Shown here in pieces: positions 25,101-32,899 of a stretch of DNA of 64,000 nt. Below the pieces are notes generated by a model. That model was given only the letters and a program-made list of their open reading frames with translations. It was not told the origin of the DNA and did no database searches. Each line of letters opens with the position of its first letter. The first letter of the stretch is position 1. This stretch comes from Achromobacter xylosoxidans (GTDB taxonomy: Bacteria > Pseudomonadota > Gammaproteobacteria > Burkholderiales > Burkholderiaceae_B). The stretch covers positions 5,084,001 through 5,148,000 of the forward strand of contig NZ_LN831029.1 in the NCBI RefSeq assembly GCF_001457475.1, given 5' to 3'. A program made the translations under genes and the position numbers.

Positions 25101-25895
25101 TCAGCCCAGCAGCAACGCGTCGTCCGACAGCTTCTCGCCGCGCACGCGCTCGAACATGGCCAGCAGGTCGGGCACGTCCATACCGCGGCGTTCATCGCCG
25201 GACACGTCCAGCACCACCTGGCCCTGATGCAGCATCACCGTGCGGTCGCCCACGTCCAGCGCCTGGCGCATGCTGTGCGTGACCATCATGGTCGTCAGCT
25301 TGCTTTCGGCCACGATGCGCGCCGTCAGTTGCAGCACGAAATCGGCGGTGCGCGGGTCGAGCGCGGCGGTGTGCTCGTCCAGCAGCAGGATGCGCGACGG
25401 CTGCAGCGCCGCCATCAGCAGGCTCACGGCCTGGCGCTGGCCGCCCGAGAGCAGGCCGATGCGGTCGGTCAGGCGGTTTTCCAGGCCCAGCCCGAGCGTG
25501 GCCAGGCGTTCGCGGAAACCTTCCTTCATCGAAGCCTTGACCGCGCGGCCATAGCCGCGGCGCACGCCGCGCAACTGCGCCAGCGCCATGTTCTCTTCGA
25601 TGGTCAGGTCTTCGCAGGTGCCTGCCATGGGATCCTGGAACACGCGCGCCACGCGCGAGGCGCGTGCCCAGACCGGCTGGCGCGTGACGTCGGCGCCGTC
25701 GATCTCGATGCGGCCGGAATCGACCGGCAGGTCGCCCGAGACGGCGTTCAGGAAGGTCGACTTGCCGGCGCCGTTGGAGCCGATGACCGTGACGAACTGG
25801 CCCGAGGGAATGTCCAGCGACAGCCCGCGCAACGCGCGCGTTTCGATCGGCGTGCCGGCGTTGAAAGTGATCTTGAGGTCTTTTGCGGACAACAT
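25101..25895 (-). CDS. ABC importer ATPase, partner of ABC_sub_bind-type system
   Basis: The 264-aa nucleotide-binding subunit has Walker A GSNGAGKST at about 37-45, signature LSGGQRQAVSLL near 149-160, Walker B LLLDEHTAALD and switch His in MMVTHSMRQ. The Walker B continuation DEHTAALD is typical of this transporter subgroup rather than the more common DEPT. Its ATG is 1 bp from the permease stop (25897), so the two are coupled. The system resembles the TrpXYZ-type importers; the substrate is not known. Confidence 0.92.
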   Translation of the reverse strand: MLSAKDLKITFNAGTPIETRALRGLSLDIPSGQFVTVIGSNGAGKSTFLNAVSGDLPVDSGRIEIDGADVTRQPVWARASRVARVFQDPMAGTCEDLTIEENMALAQLRGVRRGYGRAVKASMKEGFRERLATLGLGLENRLTDRIGLLSGGQRQAVSLLMAALQPSRILLLDEHTAALDPRTADFVLQLTARIVAESKLTTMMVTHSMRQALDVGDRTVMLHQGQVVLDVSGDERRGMDVPDLLAMFERVRGEKLSDDALLLG

Positions 25896-25896
25896 A

Positions 25897-26787
25897 TCAG
25901 CGCCCCTTCTTGCCGAACAGCCGGCGCTTGAGCATGGGAATGACCAGGGCGATCGTGACCAGCACCGCGGTGACGAGGTTCAGGTCCTGCGCCTTCAGGC
26001 CGATGAAGTCGCTGTTCAGCGCCAGCGCGATGAAGAAGCGATAGACGATGGCGCCGATGATGACGGCCAGCGTGGCCAGCACCAGCTTGCGCGACGGCAG
26101 GATGCTTTCGCCGACGATCACCGCGGCCAGGCCGATGACGATGGTGCCGATGCCCATGGAGATGTCGGAACCGCCCTGGGTCTGCGCGAACAGCGCGCCG
26201 GCCATGGCGACCAGCGCGTTCGACAGCGCCATGCCGCCCAGGATCATGCGGCCGGTGTTGACGCCCTGCGCGCGGGCCATGCGGCCGTTCGAGCCGGTGG
26301 CGCGCACCGCCAGGCCGGTCTGGGTGGCGAAGAACCAGTCCAGCGCCAGCTTGGCCAGGATCACGATGACCACCAGGATCAGCGGCCGCGCCACGTAGTC
26401 CGACAGCCATTCGGGCTGCAGGATGGTGAAGACGGTGGGTTCTGTGATCAGCGGCACGTTGGGCTTGCCCATGATGCGCAGGTTGACCGAATACAGCGCG
26501 ATCATCATCAGGATGCTGGCCAGCAGGTCCATGATCTTGAGCTTGACGTTGAGCCAGCCGGTGACCAGGCCCGCGGCCGCGCCGGCAAAGGTGGCGGCGA
26601 TGGTGGCCACGAACGGGTCGGTGCCCGAGGCGATCAGCGTGGCACAGACGGCGCCGCCCAGCGGGAAACTGCCGTCAACGGTCAGGTCCGGAAAGCGCAG
26701 CAGGCGAAAGGAGATATACACGCCCAAGGCCACCAGGCTGAAGATCAGGCCGATCTCCAGTGCGCCTAACAACGAGAACAATGACAT
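25897..26787 (-). CDS. ABC importer permease (ABC_sub_bind-type system)
   Basis: The 296-aa protein has eight to nine hydrophobic segments and begins MSLFSLLGALEIGLIFSLVAL. The sequence FRLLRFPDLTVDGSFPLGGA at about 27-46 is the hallmark of the LivH-related permeases that pair with PF04392-type binding proteins. It would form a homodimeric pore. The gene lies upstream of and coupled to the ATPase gene. It is separated from the binding-protein gene by 391 bp that include a terminator, so it may be partly independently expressed. Confidence 0.92.
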   Translation of the reverse strand: MSLFSLLGALEIGLIFSLVALGVYISFRLLRFPDLTVDGSFPLGGAVCATLIASGTDPFVATIAATFAGAAAGLVTGWLNVKLKIMDLLASILMMIALYSVNLRIMGKPNVPLITEPTVFTILQPEWLSDYVARPLILVVIVILAKLALDWFFATQTGLAVRATGSNGRMARAQGVNTGRMILGGMALSNALVAMAGALFAQTQGGSDISMGIGTIVIGLAAVIVGESILPSRKLVLATLAVIIGAIVYRFFIALALNSDFIGLKAQDLNLVTAVLVTIALVIPMLKRRLFGKKGR

Positions 26788-27120
26788 GGGTCAAATCCAA
26801 TCAGGTAAGGAACGAGCATATTAGAGATTAGGAACGTCCAACTTCTTGCGTTTCGGGGTCAGTTTTACCCGAGCTTTCGCAATAAACGTTTCCTGCCGTG
26901 CGATTTTCTCTCGATTCCTGCCAAGGCGTCGCCAGGCCTGGCGGCCAGGGCCGCAAGCGGGCTGCTTGAGGGGCGCTCCAGGGGAGCAAAACGCGGCATG
27001 CGGTCCATGACCGCCGTGCCGTTCAAGGCCAACGCCATCGCGCCGGGCCGCGCGCACCTTGTGGATGCTGCCGCCCTGTGGACCCCGCGTACCGGCGCGG
27101 GGCAAACACAAGAAAACAAG
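26788..27120. other. gene-free spacer between terminator and permease
   Basis: The spacer between the binding-protein terminator and the permease start is unusually long for this compact region. Open frames exist on both strands (one of 106 codons on the minus strand from 27141), but they have no start context, lie partly in the terminator and show no domain character. The permease-ATPase pair may have its own promoter here. The first 40 bp before the permease are A/T-richer than the surroundings; I cannot name a clear -35/-10 pair. Confidence 0.4.
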
Positions 27121-27164
27121 ATAAAACAAAACCCCGCTCATGCCGGGCAGGCACGGGCGGGGCC
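27121..27164 (-). terminator. Rho-independent terminator after the ABC binding protein
   Basis: On the minus strand, a stem CCCCGC/GCGGGG (plus bases 27157-27162 and 27132-27137) with an internal GC-rich loop is followed by TTTTGTTTTAT (plus bases 27121-27131). It lies about 15 bp after the binding-protein stop. It should reduce read-through into the permease and ATPase genes, giving excess binding protein. Confidence 0.75.
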
Positions 27165-27178
27165 GAACGACTTGCGCT

Positions 27179-28150
27179 TTACTTTACCACCACCGCGGCC
27201 GACTTGATGATCGCGTCGGACAGCGTCACGCCTTGCTTGGCGGCGGCGCCCGGGTTCACGTAGAGCTCCAGCTTGGAGACGGTTTCGGACGGGATCGCGC
27301 CGGGCTTCTCGCCCTTGAGGATGCGCACCACCACCTTGCCGGTCTGCACGCCCAGGTCGCGGTAGTTGATGCCCAGGGCGGCGATGCCGCCGCGCTTGAC
27401 GCTGTCGGTGTCCGAGGCGATCAGCGGGATCTTGGCGTCGTTGCCGACCTTCACCAGCGACTCGTAGGCCGAGACCACGTTGTTGTCGGTGTTGGTGTAG
27501 ATGACGTCGACCTTGCCGATCAGGCTGCGGGCGGCGGATGCCACGTCGACCGAACGCGGGGCGGCGGCCTCGACCAGGCTCATGCCCGACTTGGGCAGCA
27601 GTTCCTGCAGCTTCTTGACCACCACGACCGAGTTGGCCTCGCCCGGGTTGTAGACCATGCCGACGCGCTTGGCGTTGGGGACGATCTTCTTGATCAGCTC
27701 GACCTGCTTGTCCAGCGCCAGCAGGTCCGACACGCCGGTGACGTTGGTGCCGGAGGCATCCATGCTCGATACCAACTGCGCGGCGACCGGGTCGGTCACG
27801 GCGGAATACACCACCGGCACGTCCTTGGTGGCGGCCACGACGGCCTGGGCCGACGGGGTGGCGATGGCGACGATGGCGTCGGGCTTGTCGCCGACGAACT
27901 TGCGCGCGATCTGGGCGGCGGTGCCGGTATTGCCCTGCGCGCTCTGGTACTGCCACTTCAGGTTCTTGCCGGACTCGTAGCCGGCCTGCTTGAGGGCGTC
28001 CTGCACCCCGTCACGCACGGCGTCCAGCGCCGGGTGCTCGACGATGGCCGTGATTGCCACCGACTTCTGCTGCGCCGCCACCGGCGCGGCGATCGCCATC
28101 GCCAGCGCCATTGCGCCAACCGTCAGAAAATGTTTTTTTCCGATCAGCAT
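27179..28150 (-). CDS. ABC transporter substrate-binding protein (ABC_sub_bind, TrpX-like)
   Basis: The 323-aa periplasmic protein has a signal peptide MLIGKKHFLTVGAMALAMA ending APVAAQ near residue 26. A two-lobe fold of the PF04392 family follows, with typical phrases SVAITAIVEHPALDAVRDGV at about 30-49, PNAKRVGMVYNPGEANS at about 163-179, VIYTNTDNNVVSAYESLV and ALGINYRDLGVQTGKVV. The ligand is probably an amino acid or aromatic compound by analogy with TrpX; this is not provable here. It is the first gene of the importer locus and is followed by a terminator. A hairpin lies in its leader. Confidence 0.9.
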   Translation of the reverse strand: MLIGKKHFLTVGAMALAMAIAAPVAAQQKSVAITAIVEHPALDAVRDGVQDALKQAGYESGKNLKWQYQSAQGNTGTAAQIARKFVGDKPDAIVAIATPSAQAVVAATKDVPVVYSAVTDPVAAQLVSSMDASGTNVTGVSDLLALDKQVELIKKIVPNAKRVGMVYNPGEANSVVVVKKLQELLPKSGMSLVEAAAPRSVDVASAARSLIGKVDVIYTNTDNNVVSAYESLVKVGNDAKIPLIASDTDSVKRGGIAALGINYRDLGVQTGKVVVRILKGEKPGAIPSETVSKLELYVNPGAAAKQGVTLSDAIIKSAAVVVK

Positions 28151-28186
28151 AGGTAAGCTCCTTGAACCCTTGGTATTTGTTCATTA

Positions 28187-28230
28187 TTACGGCTGCTCCG
28201 CGGGCTTCCCCACGGTCCGGACAGCCGTAA
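28187..28230 (-). promoter_or_regulatory. leader stem-loop upstream of ABC binding-protein gene
   Basis: Perfect 9-bp arms TTACGGCTG (28187-28195) and CAGCCGTAA (28222-28230) enclose a 26-base GC-rich loop that can fold further (CCG/CGG). On the minus strand, TATACG just upstream (plus bases 28231-28241 region) could be a -10 element, which would put the hairpin at the very 5' end of the transcript, about 36 bp before the start codon. It may be an operator or an mRNA-stabilising or attenuating structure. Confidence 0.4.
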
Positions 28231-28391
28231 AGCCGTATAGTCTAACGTGTCGCAACACAAATTCACTTGGGGGGAATCCCTGAAATGGTGCATGCGCGGC
28301 ACGCGCGCCCCATGCCGGGGCGGGCGGCCCAATATACTGAAAACGCCGCGCCCGCGCGACACGACATCCGCGACATTCAAAGGGCCACATC

Positions 28392-29348
28392 ATGATCAAA
28401 CGCGCATTGGGCCGTTCCGGCCTGCAGATTCCTCCCCTCACCTTCGGCGGCAACGTCTTCGGCTGGACCGTCGACGAAGCCGGCACGTTCTCCCTGCTGG
28501 ACGCGCTGGTCGACGCCGGCCTGAACTTCATCGACACCGCCGACGTCTACTCCCGCTGGGTGCCCGGCAACCAGGGCGGCGAATCCGAAACCCTGATCGG
28601 CAAGTGGCTCAAGCGCTCGGGCAAGCGCGACCGCGTGCTGATCGCCACCAAGGTCGGCATGGAGATGGGCCCGGACGCCAAGGGCCTGGCGCCGGCCTAC
28701 ATCCGGCGCTCGCTGGACGCCTCGCTGGCGCGGCTGCAGACCGACCACGTCGACCTGTACCAATCGCACAAGGACGATCCCGACACGCCGCTGACCGACA
28801 CGCTGGGCGAATACGCCAAACTGATGGAAGCGGGCAAGGTGCGCGCCATCGGCGCCTCCAACTACACGGCGGTGCGCCTGTCCGAAGCGCTGATCGCCAG
28901 CGAACGCCACAACCTGCCGCGCTACGAGAGCATCCAGCCCGAATACAACCTCTACAGCCGCGAGCCGTTCGAGGGACACCTGCAGGCGCTGGTCAAGGCG
29001 CAGGACCTGGGCACCATCAACTATTACGCGCTGGCCAGCGGCTTTCTCAGCGGCAAGTACCGCAGCCCGGCCGACGTCGGCAAGAGCGCGCGCGGCAAGA
29101 AGATCGTCGACACCTACCTGAACGAGCGCGGCTATCGCATCCTGAAGGCGCTGGACGAAGTGGCCGAGGATGCCGGCTGTACGCCGGCGCAGGCCGCGCT
29201 GGCCTGGCAGATCGCGCAGCCGGGCATCACCTCGCCGATCGTCAGCGCCACCTCGCTGGCGCAGCTGGACGAACTGGTCAAGGCCGCCAGCCTGGCGCTG
29301 ACGCGCGACCAGCTGGCCAGGCTCAGCCTGGCCAGCGACTGGCGTTGA
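28392..29348 (+). CDS. aldo/keto reductase
   Basis: This 318-aa NADPH-dependent oxidoreductase is of the AKR superfamily. It starts MIKRALGRSGLQIPPLTFGG, the usual 'LGxSGLxVsplgfG' opening. The catalytic tetrad region includes DTADVYSRW (Asp/Tyr near 50-55), IATKVGMEMG (Lys near 86) and a His in DHVDLYQSHKDDP. The NADP-binding end IVSATSLAQLDELVKA lies near 285-300. The physiological substrate is not evident. It stands alone on the plus strand, with its ATG preceded by a purine-rich stretch (AAAGGG). It is convergent with a Bug binding protein 27 bp away. Confidence 0.92.
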   Translation: MIKRALGRSGLQIPPLTFGGNVFGWTVDEAGTFSLLDALVDAGLNFIDTADVYSRWVPGNQGGESETLIGKWLKRSGKRDRVLIATKVGMEMGPDAKGLAPAYIRRSLDASLARLQTDHVDLYQSHKDDPDTPLTDTLGEYAKLMEAGKVRAIGASNYTAVRLSEALIASERHNLPRYESIQPEYNLYSREPFEGHLQALVKAQDLGTINYYALASGFLSGKYRSPADVGKSARGKKIVDTYLNERGYRILKALDEVAEDAGCTPAQAALAWQIAQPGITSPIVSATSLAQLDELVKAASLALTRDQLARLSLASDWR

Positions 29349-29375
29349 AGGGGCCGCGCGGCAGCCCCGCGGGCG

Positions 29376-30350
29376 TCAATCCAGCTTGACGCCCGAATCC
29401 GACACCACCTTGGCCCAGCGCGACACTTCGCTGTCGACGAACTTGCCGAAGGCCGGGCCGGTCAGGGTCGGCACGGCCGAGCCGTTGCCTTCCCAGGTTT
29501 CCTTGATCTTGGGCGTGTTCAAGGCCTTGGTGATTTCCGCCGTCATGCGGTCGACGGCCTCCTGCGGCGTGCCCGCCGGCGCCCAGATCGCGTACCACGT
29601 CGACACCACGTAGTTCGGCACGCCGGCCTCGGCCGCGGTCGGCACGTCGGGCAGCGACGGCGAACGCTTGTCGGCGGCCACCGCCAGTGGCTTGATGGTG
29701 CCCGACCGGATGTGACCGGCGGACGATCCCAGGCCGTCGAATGCCAGGTCCACCTGCCCGCCGATCAGCGCCGACAGCATCGGCCCCGCCCCCTGGTAGG
29801 GCACATCGACCAGCTTGATGCCGGTCTGCATCGCGAACAGCTCGCCGGCCAGGTGATGAGTGCTGCCCTTGCCGGCCGTGCCGAAGTTGATTTCGCCGGG
29901 ATGCTTCTTGGCGTAGTCGACGAATTCCTGCACCGTCTTGACCGGCAGCTTGGCGGGATTGATGACGATCACCTGCGGCGGTTGCGCCACCAGCGCCACC
30001 GGCACGAAGTCCTTCTGGATGTTGTAGTTCAGGCTCTTGTACAGCGACGGCGCCAGCGCATGGTGCGCGCCGCCCATGAAGAAGGTGTAGCCGTCGGGCC
30101 GGGCCTTGGCGGCCACGCCGGCGCCCACGGTGCCGCCCGCGCCCCCCTTGTTGTCGATCACCACCGACTGCCCCAGCTGGGTGGTCAATTGCTGGGCCAG
30201 CGGACGGGCGAAGGTGTCGGTGCCGCCCCCGGCCGGGAAAGGCACGATGAGCGTGATGGGCCGTTCCGGCCAGGACGCGGCGCCGGCGCTGCCGGCGAAA
30301 CCGGCGGCCAGCGTGGCCAGCAGGGTCGCGGCGAAAGTGCGGTATTTCAT
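29376..30350 (-). CDS. Bug-family tripartite tricarboxylate-type substrate-binding protein
   Basis: The 324-aa periplasmic protein has a signal peptide ending near AGAASWP. The Bug signature begins with SWPERPITLIVPFPAGGGTD and continues with VVIDNKGGAGGTVGAG and VPYQGAGPMLSALIGGQVDL. GAGGAGA lies 4-10 nt before the ATG at 30350. Bug proteins are greatly expanded in Bordetella/Achromobacter-type bacteria and bind carboxylates or related ligands. No membrane partner genes adjoin. It lies downstream of the malonate operon but beyond that operon's terminator, so a malonate-binding role is possible but unsupported. Confidence 0.93.
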   Translation of the reverse strand: MKYRTFAATLLATLAAGFAGSAGAASWPERPITLIVPFPAGGGTDTFARPLAQQLTTQLGQSVVIDNKGGAGGTVGAGVAAKARPDGYTFFMGGAHHALAPSLYKSLNYNIQKDFVPVALVAQPPQVIVINPAKLPVKTVQEFVDYAKKHPGEINFGTAGKGSTHHLAGELFAMQTGIKLVDVPYQGAGPMLSALIGGQVDLAFDGLGSSAGHIRSGTIKPLAVAADKRSPSLPDVPTAAEAGVPNYVVSTWYAIWAPAGTPQEAVDRMTAEITKALNTPKIKETWEGNGSAVPTLTGPAFGKFVDSEVSRWAKVVSDSGVKLD

Positions 30351-30468
30351 ATTGTCTCCTCTTGCTGCAGCGTGGGACGGCGCGTTTCCCGCGTCTCGTC
30401 TCTTGTGTTCTTGGGTTGGGATGCTGCCTGGTTCGGGAATCGTTCTGGAAGGGATCGGGCTCCTTGGG

Positions 30469-30498
30469 AAAAAAATGGCCGGCCCCGCTGGGCCGGCC
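30469..30498 (-). terminator. Rho-independent terminator of the malonate operon
   Basis: Perfect 9-bp stem GGCCGGCCC/GGGCCGGCC (30477-30485 with 30490-30498) with a 4-base loop. On the minus strand it is followed by ATTTTTTT (A-run 30469-30475 on the plus strand). It lies 14 bp after the matB stop. Confidence 0.9.
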
Positions 30499-30511
30499 CG
30501 GGATGACGGCG

Positions 30512-32053
30512 CTACAGCGCCTGATAGGTTTCGCGCAGCACGTTCTTCTGCACCTTGCCCATGGTGTTGCGGGGCAGTTGCTCGACGATGTGCACGCGCT
30601 TGGGCACCTTGAAGTTGGCGATGCGCGCCTTCAGCTCGGCCTGCATCGCGGCGGCATCCAGCGACACGCCGTCCTTGGGCACCACCACCGCCACCACGGC
30701 TTCGCCGAAGTCGGCGTGCGGCACGCCGATCACGGCCGATTCGGCCACGCCCGGCATATCGTCGATCAGCGTCTCGATCTCTTTCGGATAGACGTTGAAG
30801 CCGCCGGAGATGATCAGGTCCTTGCTGCGGCCGACGATCGACAGGTAGTCGGCGGGCACGTCGCGGCCGGCGGATTCACCGCCCCAGCGGCCCACATCGC
30901 CGGTCTTGAACCAGCCATCCTGGGTGAATTCCTCGCGGGTCTTTTCCGGCATGCGCCAGTAGCCCGAGAACACGTTGGGCCCGCGCACCTGCACGTTGCC
31001 GATCTCGCCCGGCGCCAGCGCGATGCCGGCGTCGTCCACCACGCGCACCTGCACGCCCGGCAGGGCGCGGCCCACGGTGCCGGCCAGGCGCTCGCCGTCG
31101 GCCGCGTCGTAGGGATTGGAGGTCAGCATGACGGTCTCGCTCATGCCATAGCGTTCCAGGATGGCGTGGCCGCTGCGGTCGCGGAAATCGTTGAAGGTCT
31201 CGGACAGCAACGGCGCCGACCCCGAGATGAACAGGCGCATGTTGGCGCAGACCTCGCGGTTAAAGCGCTTGTCGGCGAGCAGCCGCACGTAGTAGGTCGG
31301 CACGCCCATCATCACTGTGCTTTGCGGCAGGTAGCGCAGCGCCTGGTCGGCGTCCAGCTTGGGCAGCCAGATCATCTTCGCGCCGGCCAGCAGCGCGCCG
31401 TGCGAGGCCACGAACAGGCCGTGCACGTGGAAGATCGGCAGCATGTGCAGCAGCACGTCGTCCGAGCGCCAGCCCCAGTACTTGTGCAGCACCTGCGCGT
31501 TGGACGCCAGGTTGCCGTGCGACAGCATCGCGCCCTTGCTGCGGCCGGTGGTGCCGGACGTGTAGAGAATCGCGGCCAGGTCGTCCGGCTTGCGCTTGAC
31601 GGTCTTGAAGGTCTGCGACAGGCCGCCGGCGGCCTCCAGCAGCGTGCCGGTGCGGTCTTCGTCGAGCGTGTAGACATGGGCGCAGCCGGCCTTGTCGGCG
31701 GCGCGCTGGACCCAGTCGCGGTTCTTGCTGGCGCAGACCACCACGGCCGGCTCGGCGTTGCCCAGGAAGTATTCGATCTCGGCTTCGCGATAGGCGGTGT
31801 TAAGCGGCAGGTACACCAGGCCGGCGCGCAGCGTGGCCAGGTACAGCAGCAGCGCCTCGGGCGATTTCTCGACCTGCACCGCGACCCGCGCGCCCTGGGG
31901 CAGCTCGAGCGAATCCAGCAGGTTGGCCAGGCAGGCCGTGGCGCGGTCGATGTCGTCCCAGGTGTAGGCCAGCTCGGGCGTCTCGAGCGCGACCTGTTTG
32001 CGATCGGCGGGGAAGCCGCCCTCCAGCACAGCGTATAGATTGGCGTTGCTCAC
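30512..32053 (-). CDS. matB: malonyl-CoA synthetase (MatB-like acyl-CoA ligase)
   Basis: This 513-aa AMP-forming ligase converts malonate, ATP and CoA to malonyl-CoA. The phosphate-binding loop ILYTSGTTGRSKGAMLSHG lies at about 164-182, the aromatic-rich MLPIFHVHGLFVA near 207-219, the ERYGMSET motif at about 300-307, and the catalytic Lys region NTMGKVQKNVLRE at the C-terminus. The malonate assignment rests on the neighbouring malonyl-CoA decarboxylase and GntR regulator, not on ligase motifs alone. The start is GTG at 32053, with GGAG 10-13 nt upstream inside the hydratase 3' end. The operon ends at a strong terminator. Confidence 0.88.
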   Translation of the reverse strand: MSNANLYAVLEGGFPADRKQVALETPELAYTWDDIDRATACLANLLDSLELPQGARVAVQVEKSPEALLLYLATLRAGLVYLPLNTAYREAEIEYFLGNAEPAVVVCASKNRDWVQRAADKAGCAHVYTLDEDRTGTLLEAAGGLSQTFKTVKRKPDDLAAILYTSGTTGRSKGAMLSHGNLASNAQVLHKYWGWRSDDVLLHMLPIFHVHGLFVASHGALLAGAKMIWLPKLDADQALRYLPQSTVMMGVPTYYVRLLADKRFNREVCANMRLFISGSAPLLSETFNDFRDRSGHAILERYGMSETVMLTSNPYDAADGERLAGTVGRALPGVQVRVVDDAGIALAPGEIGNVQVRGPNVFSGYWRMPEKTREEFTQDGWFKTGDVGRWGGESAGRDVPADYLSIVGRSKDLIISGGFNVYPKEIETLIDDMPGVAESAVIGVPHADFGEAVVAVVVPKDGVSLDAAAMQAELKARIANFKVPKRVHIVEQLPRNTMGKVQKNVLRETYQAL

Positions 32054-32058
32054 CGTTT

Positions 32059-32850
32059 TCAGTCTCCGGAAAAGTGGGGGTCTACGCCGGCCAGGAAAGC
32101 GCGCACGCCCTCCTTGTGGTCCCGGCTGTCGGCGTAGGAGAAATAATCCTGGTATTCGGCTTCGGTCAAGGCGCCGCCCTGCGCCAGTCGGGCGGACAGG
32201 CGCTTGTTGATGCGCGCGGCCAGCGGCGCGCCCTGGCAGATGCGCTCGGCGCTGCGCAGGGCCTGCGCGGCCACGTCGGCGTCGGCCACGATGCGCGTCA
32301 ACAGGCCCAGGTCGCGCGCCTCGGCGGCGCCGAACACGCGGCCTTCGAGCAGGATGGCCAGCGTGGCCGCGCGGCCCGCCAACGCGAGCAAGCCGCGCAT
32401 TTCATCGGGCGCCATGGGAAAACCGAGGCGGTTGATCGGCACGCCGAAACGCGCCGATTCGCCGGCGATGCGCAGATCGCACTGGCAGGCGATCTCCAGC
32501 CCGCCGCCGACGCATACGCCTTCGATCTGCGCCACCACCGGATGCGGGCACTGCGCCACGGCCTGCAAGGCCGGCGCCAGCACCTCGCGGTGGTAGCGCT
32601 GCACCCCGGCGGCGTCGGCGCGTTCGGCCGGGAATTCGCGGATGTCCGCGCCGGCCGCGAAATTGCCGCCCTCGCCGCGCACGATCACGCAACGCACGTC
32701 GTCGTCCGCGGCGATGCGCGTGAACACGTCGCGCAGTTCGCGCCACATGCCCACGGTGATCGCATTCAGGCGCCCCGGATGCGATAGCGTCACGCGGGCC
32801 AGTCGCCCGTCGCGCTGCAACAGCACGCGGCCTGCCGTGTTGTCCGTCAT
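32059..32850 (-). CDS. enoyl-CoA hydratase/isomerase family protein in malonate operon
   Basis: The 263-aa crotonase-fold protein starts at the ATG at 32850 (MTDNTAG), with GAGGGG 3-8 nt upstream. The oxyanion-hole segment is RGEGGNFAAGADIREF at about 57-72 and the CoA-binding stretch EGVCVGGGLEIACQCDLRI at about 103-121. The usual second catalytic Glu (PEI/PEV) is replaced by PINRLG, so a simple hydratase activity is uncertain. It sits between matA (49 bp upstream) and matB (5 bp downstream). A role in malonate or a substituted malonyl-CoA route is suggested by context only. Confidence 0.82.
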   Translation of the reverse strand: MTDNTAGRVLLQRDGRLARVTLSHPGRLNAITVGMWRELRDVFTRIAADDDVRCVIVRGEGGNFAAGADIREFPAERADAAGVQRYHREVLAPALQAVAQCPHPVVAQIEGVCVGGGLEIACQCDLRIAGESARFGVPINRLGFPMAPDEMRGLLALAGRAATLAILLEGRVFGAAEARDLGLLTRIVADADVAAQALRSAERICQGAPLAARINKRLSARLAQGGALTEAEYQDYFSYADSRDHKEGVRAFLAGVDPHFSGD

Positions 32851-32899
32851 GTCCCCTCGCTGATGATGTGCTTTTTTATGGATCGCGGCGCGCCGCCGG

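Noticed and set aside
25340..25400. Unusual Walker B continuation DEHTAALD in the ABC ATPase as a defect
   Set aside because: This variant is, as far as I know, normal for ATPases that pair with PF04392-type binding proteins; the catalytic Glu is present.
26821..27141. Possible 106-aa minus-strand gene in the ABC importer gap
   Set aside because: Its start lies inside the Rho-independent terminator, it has no Shine-Dalgarno and no recognisable fold, and the composition is that of spacer.
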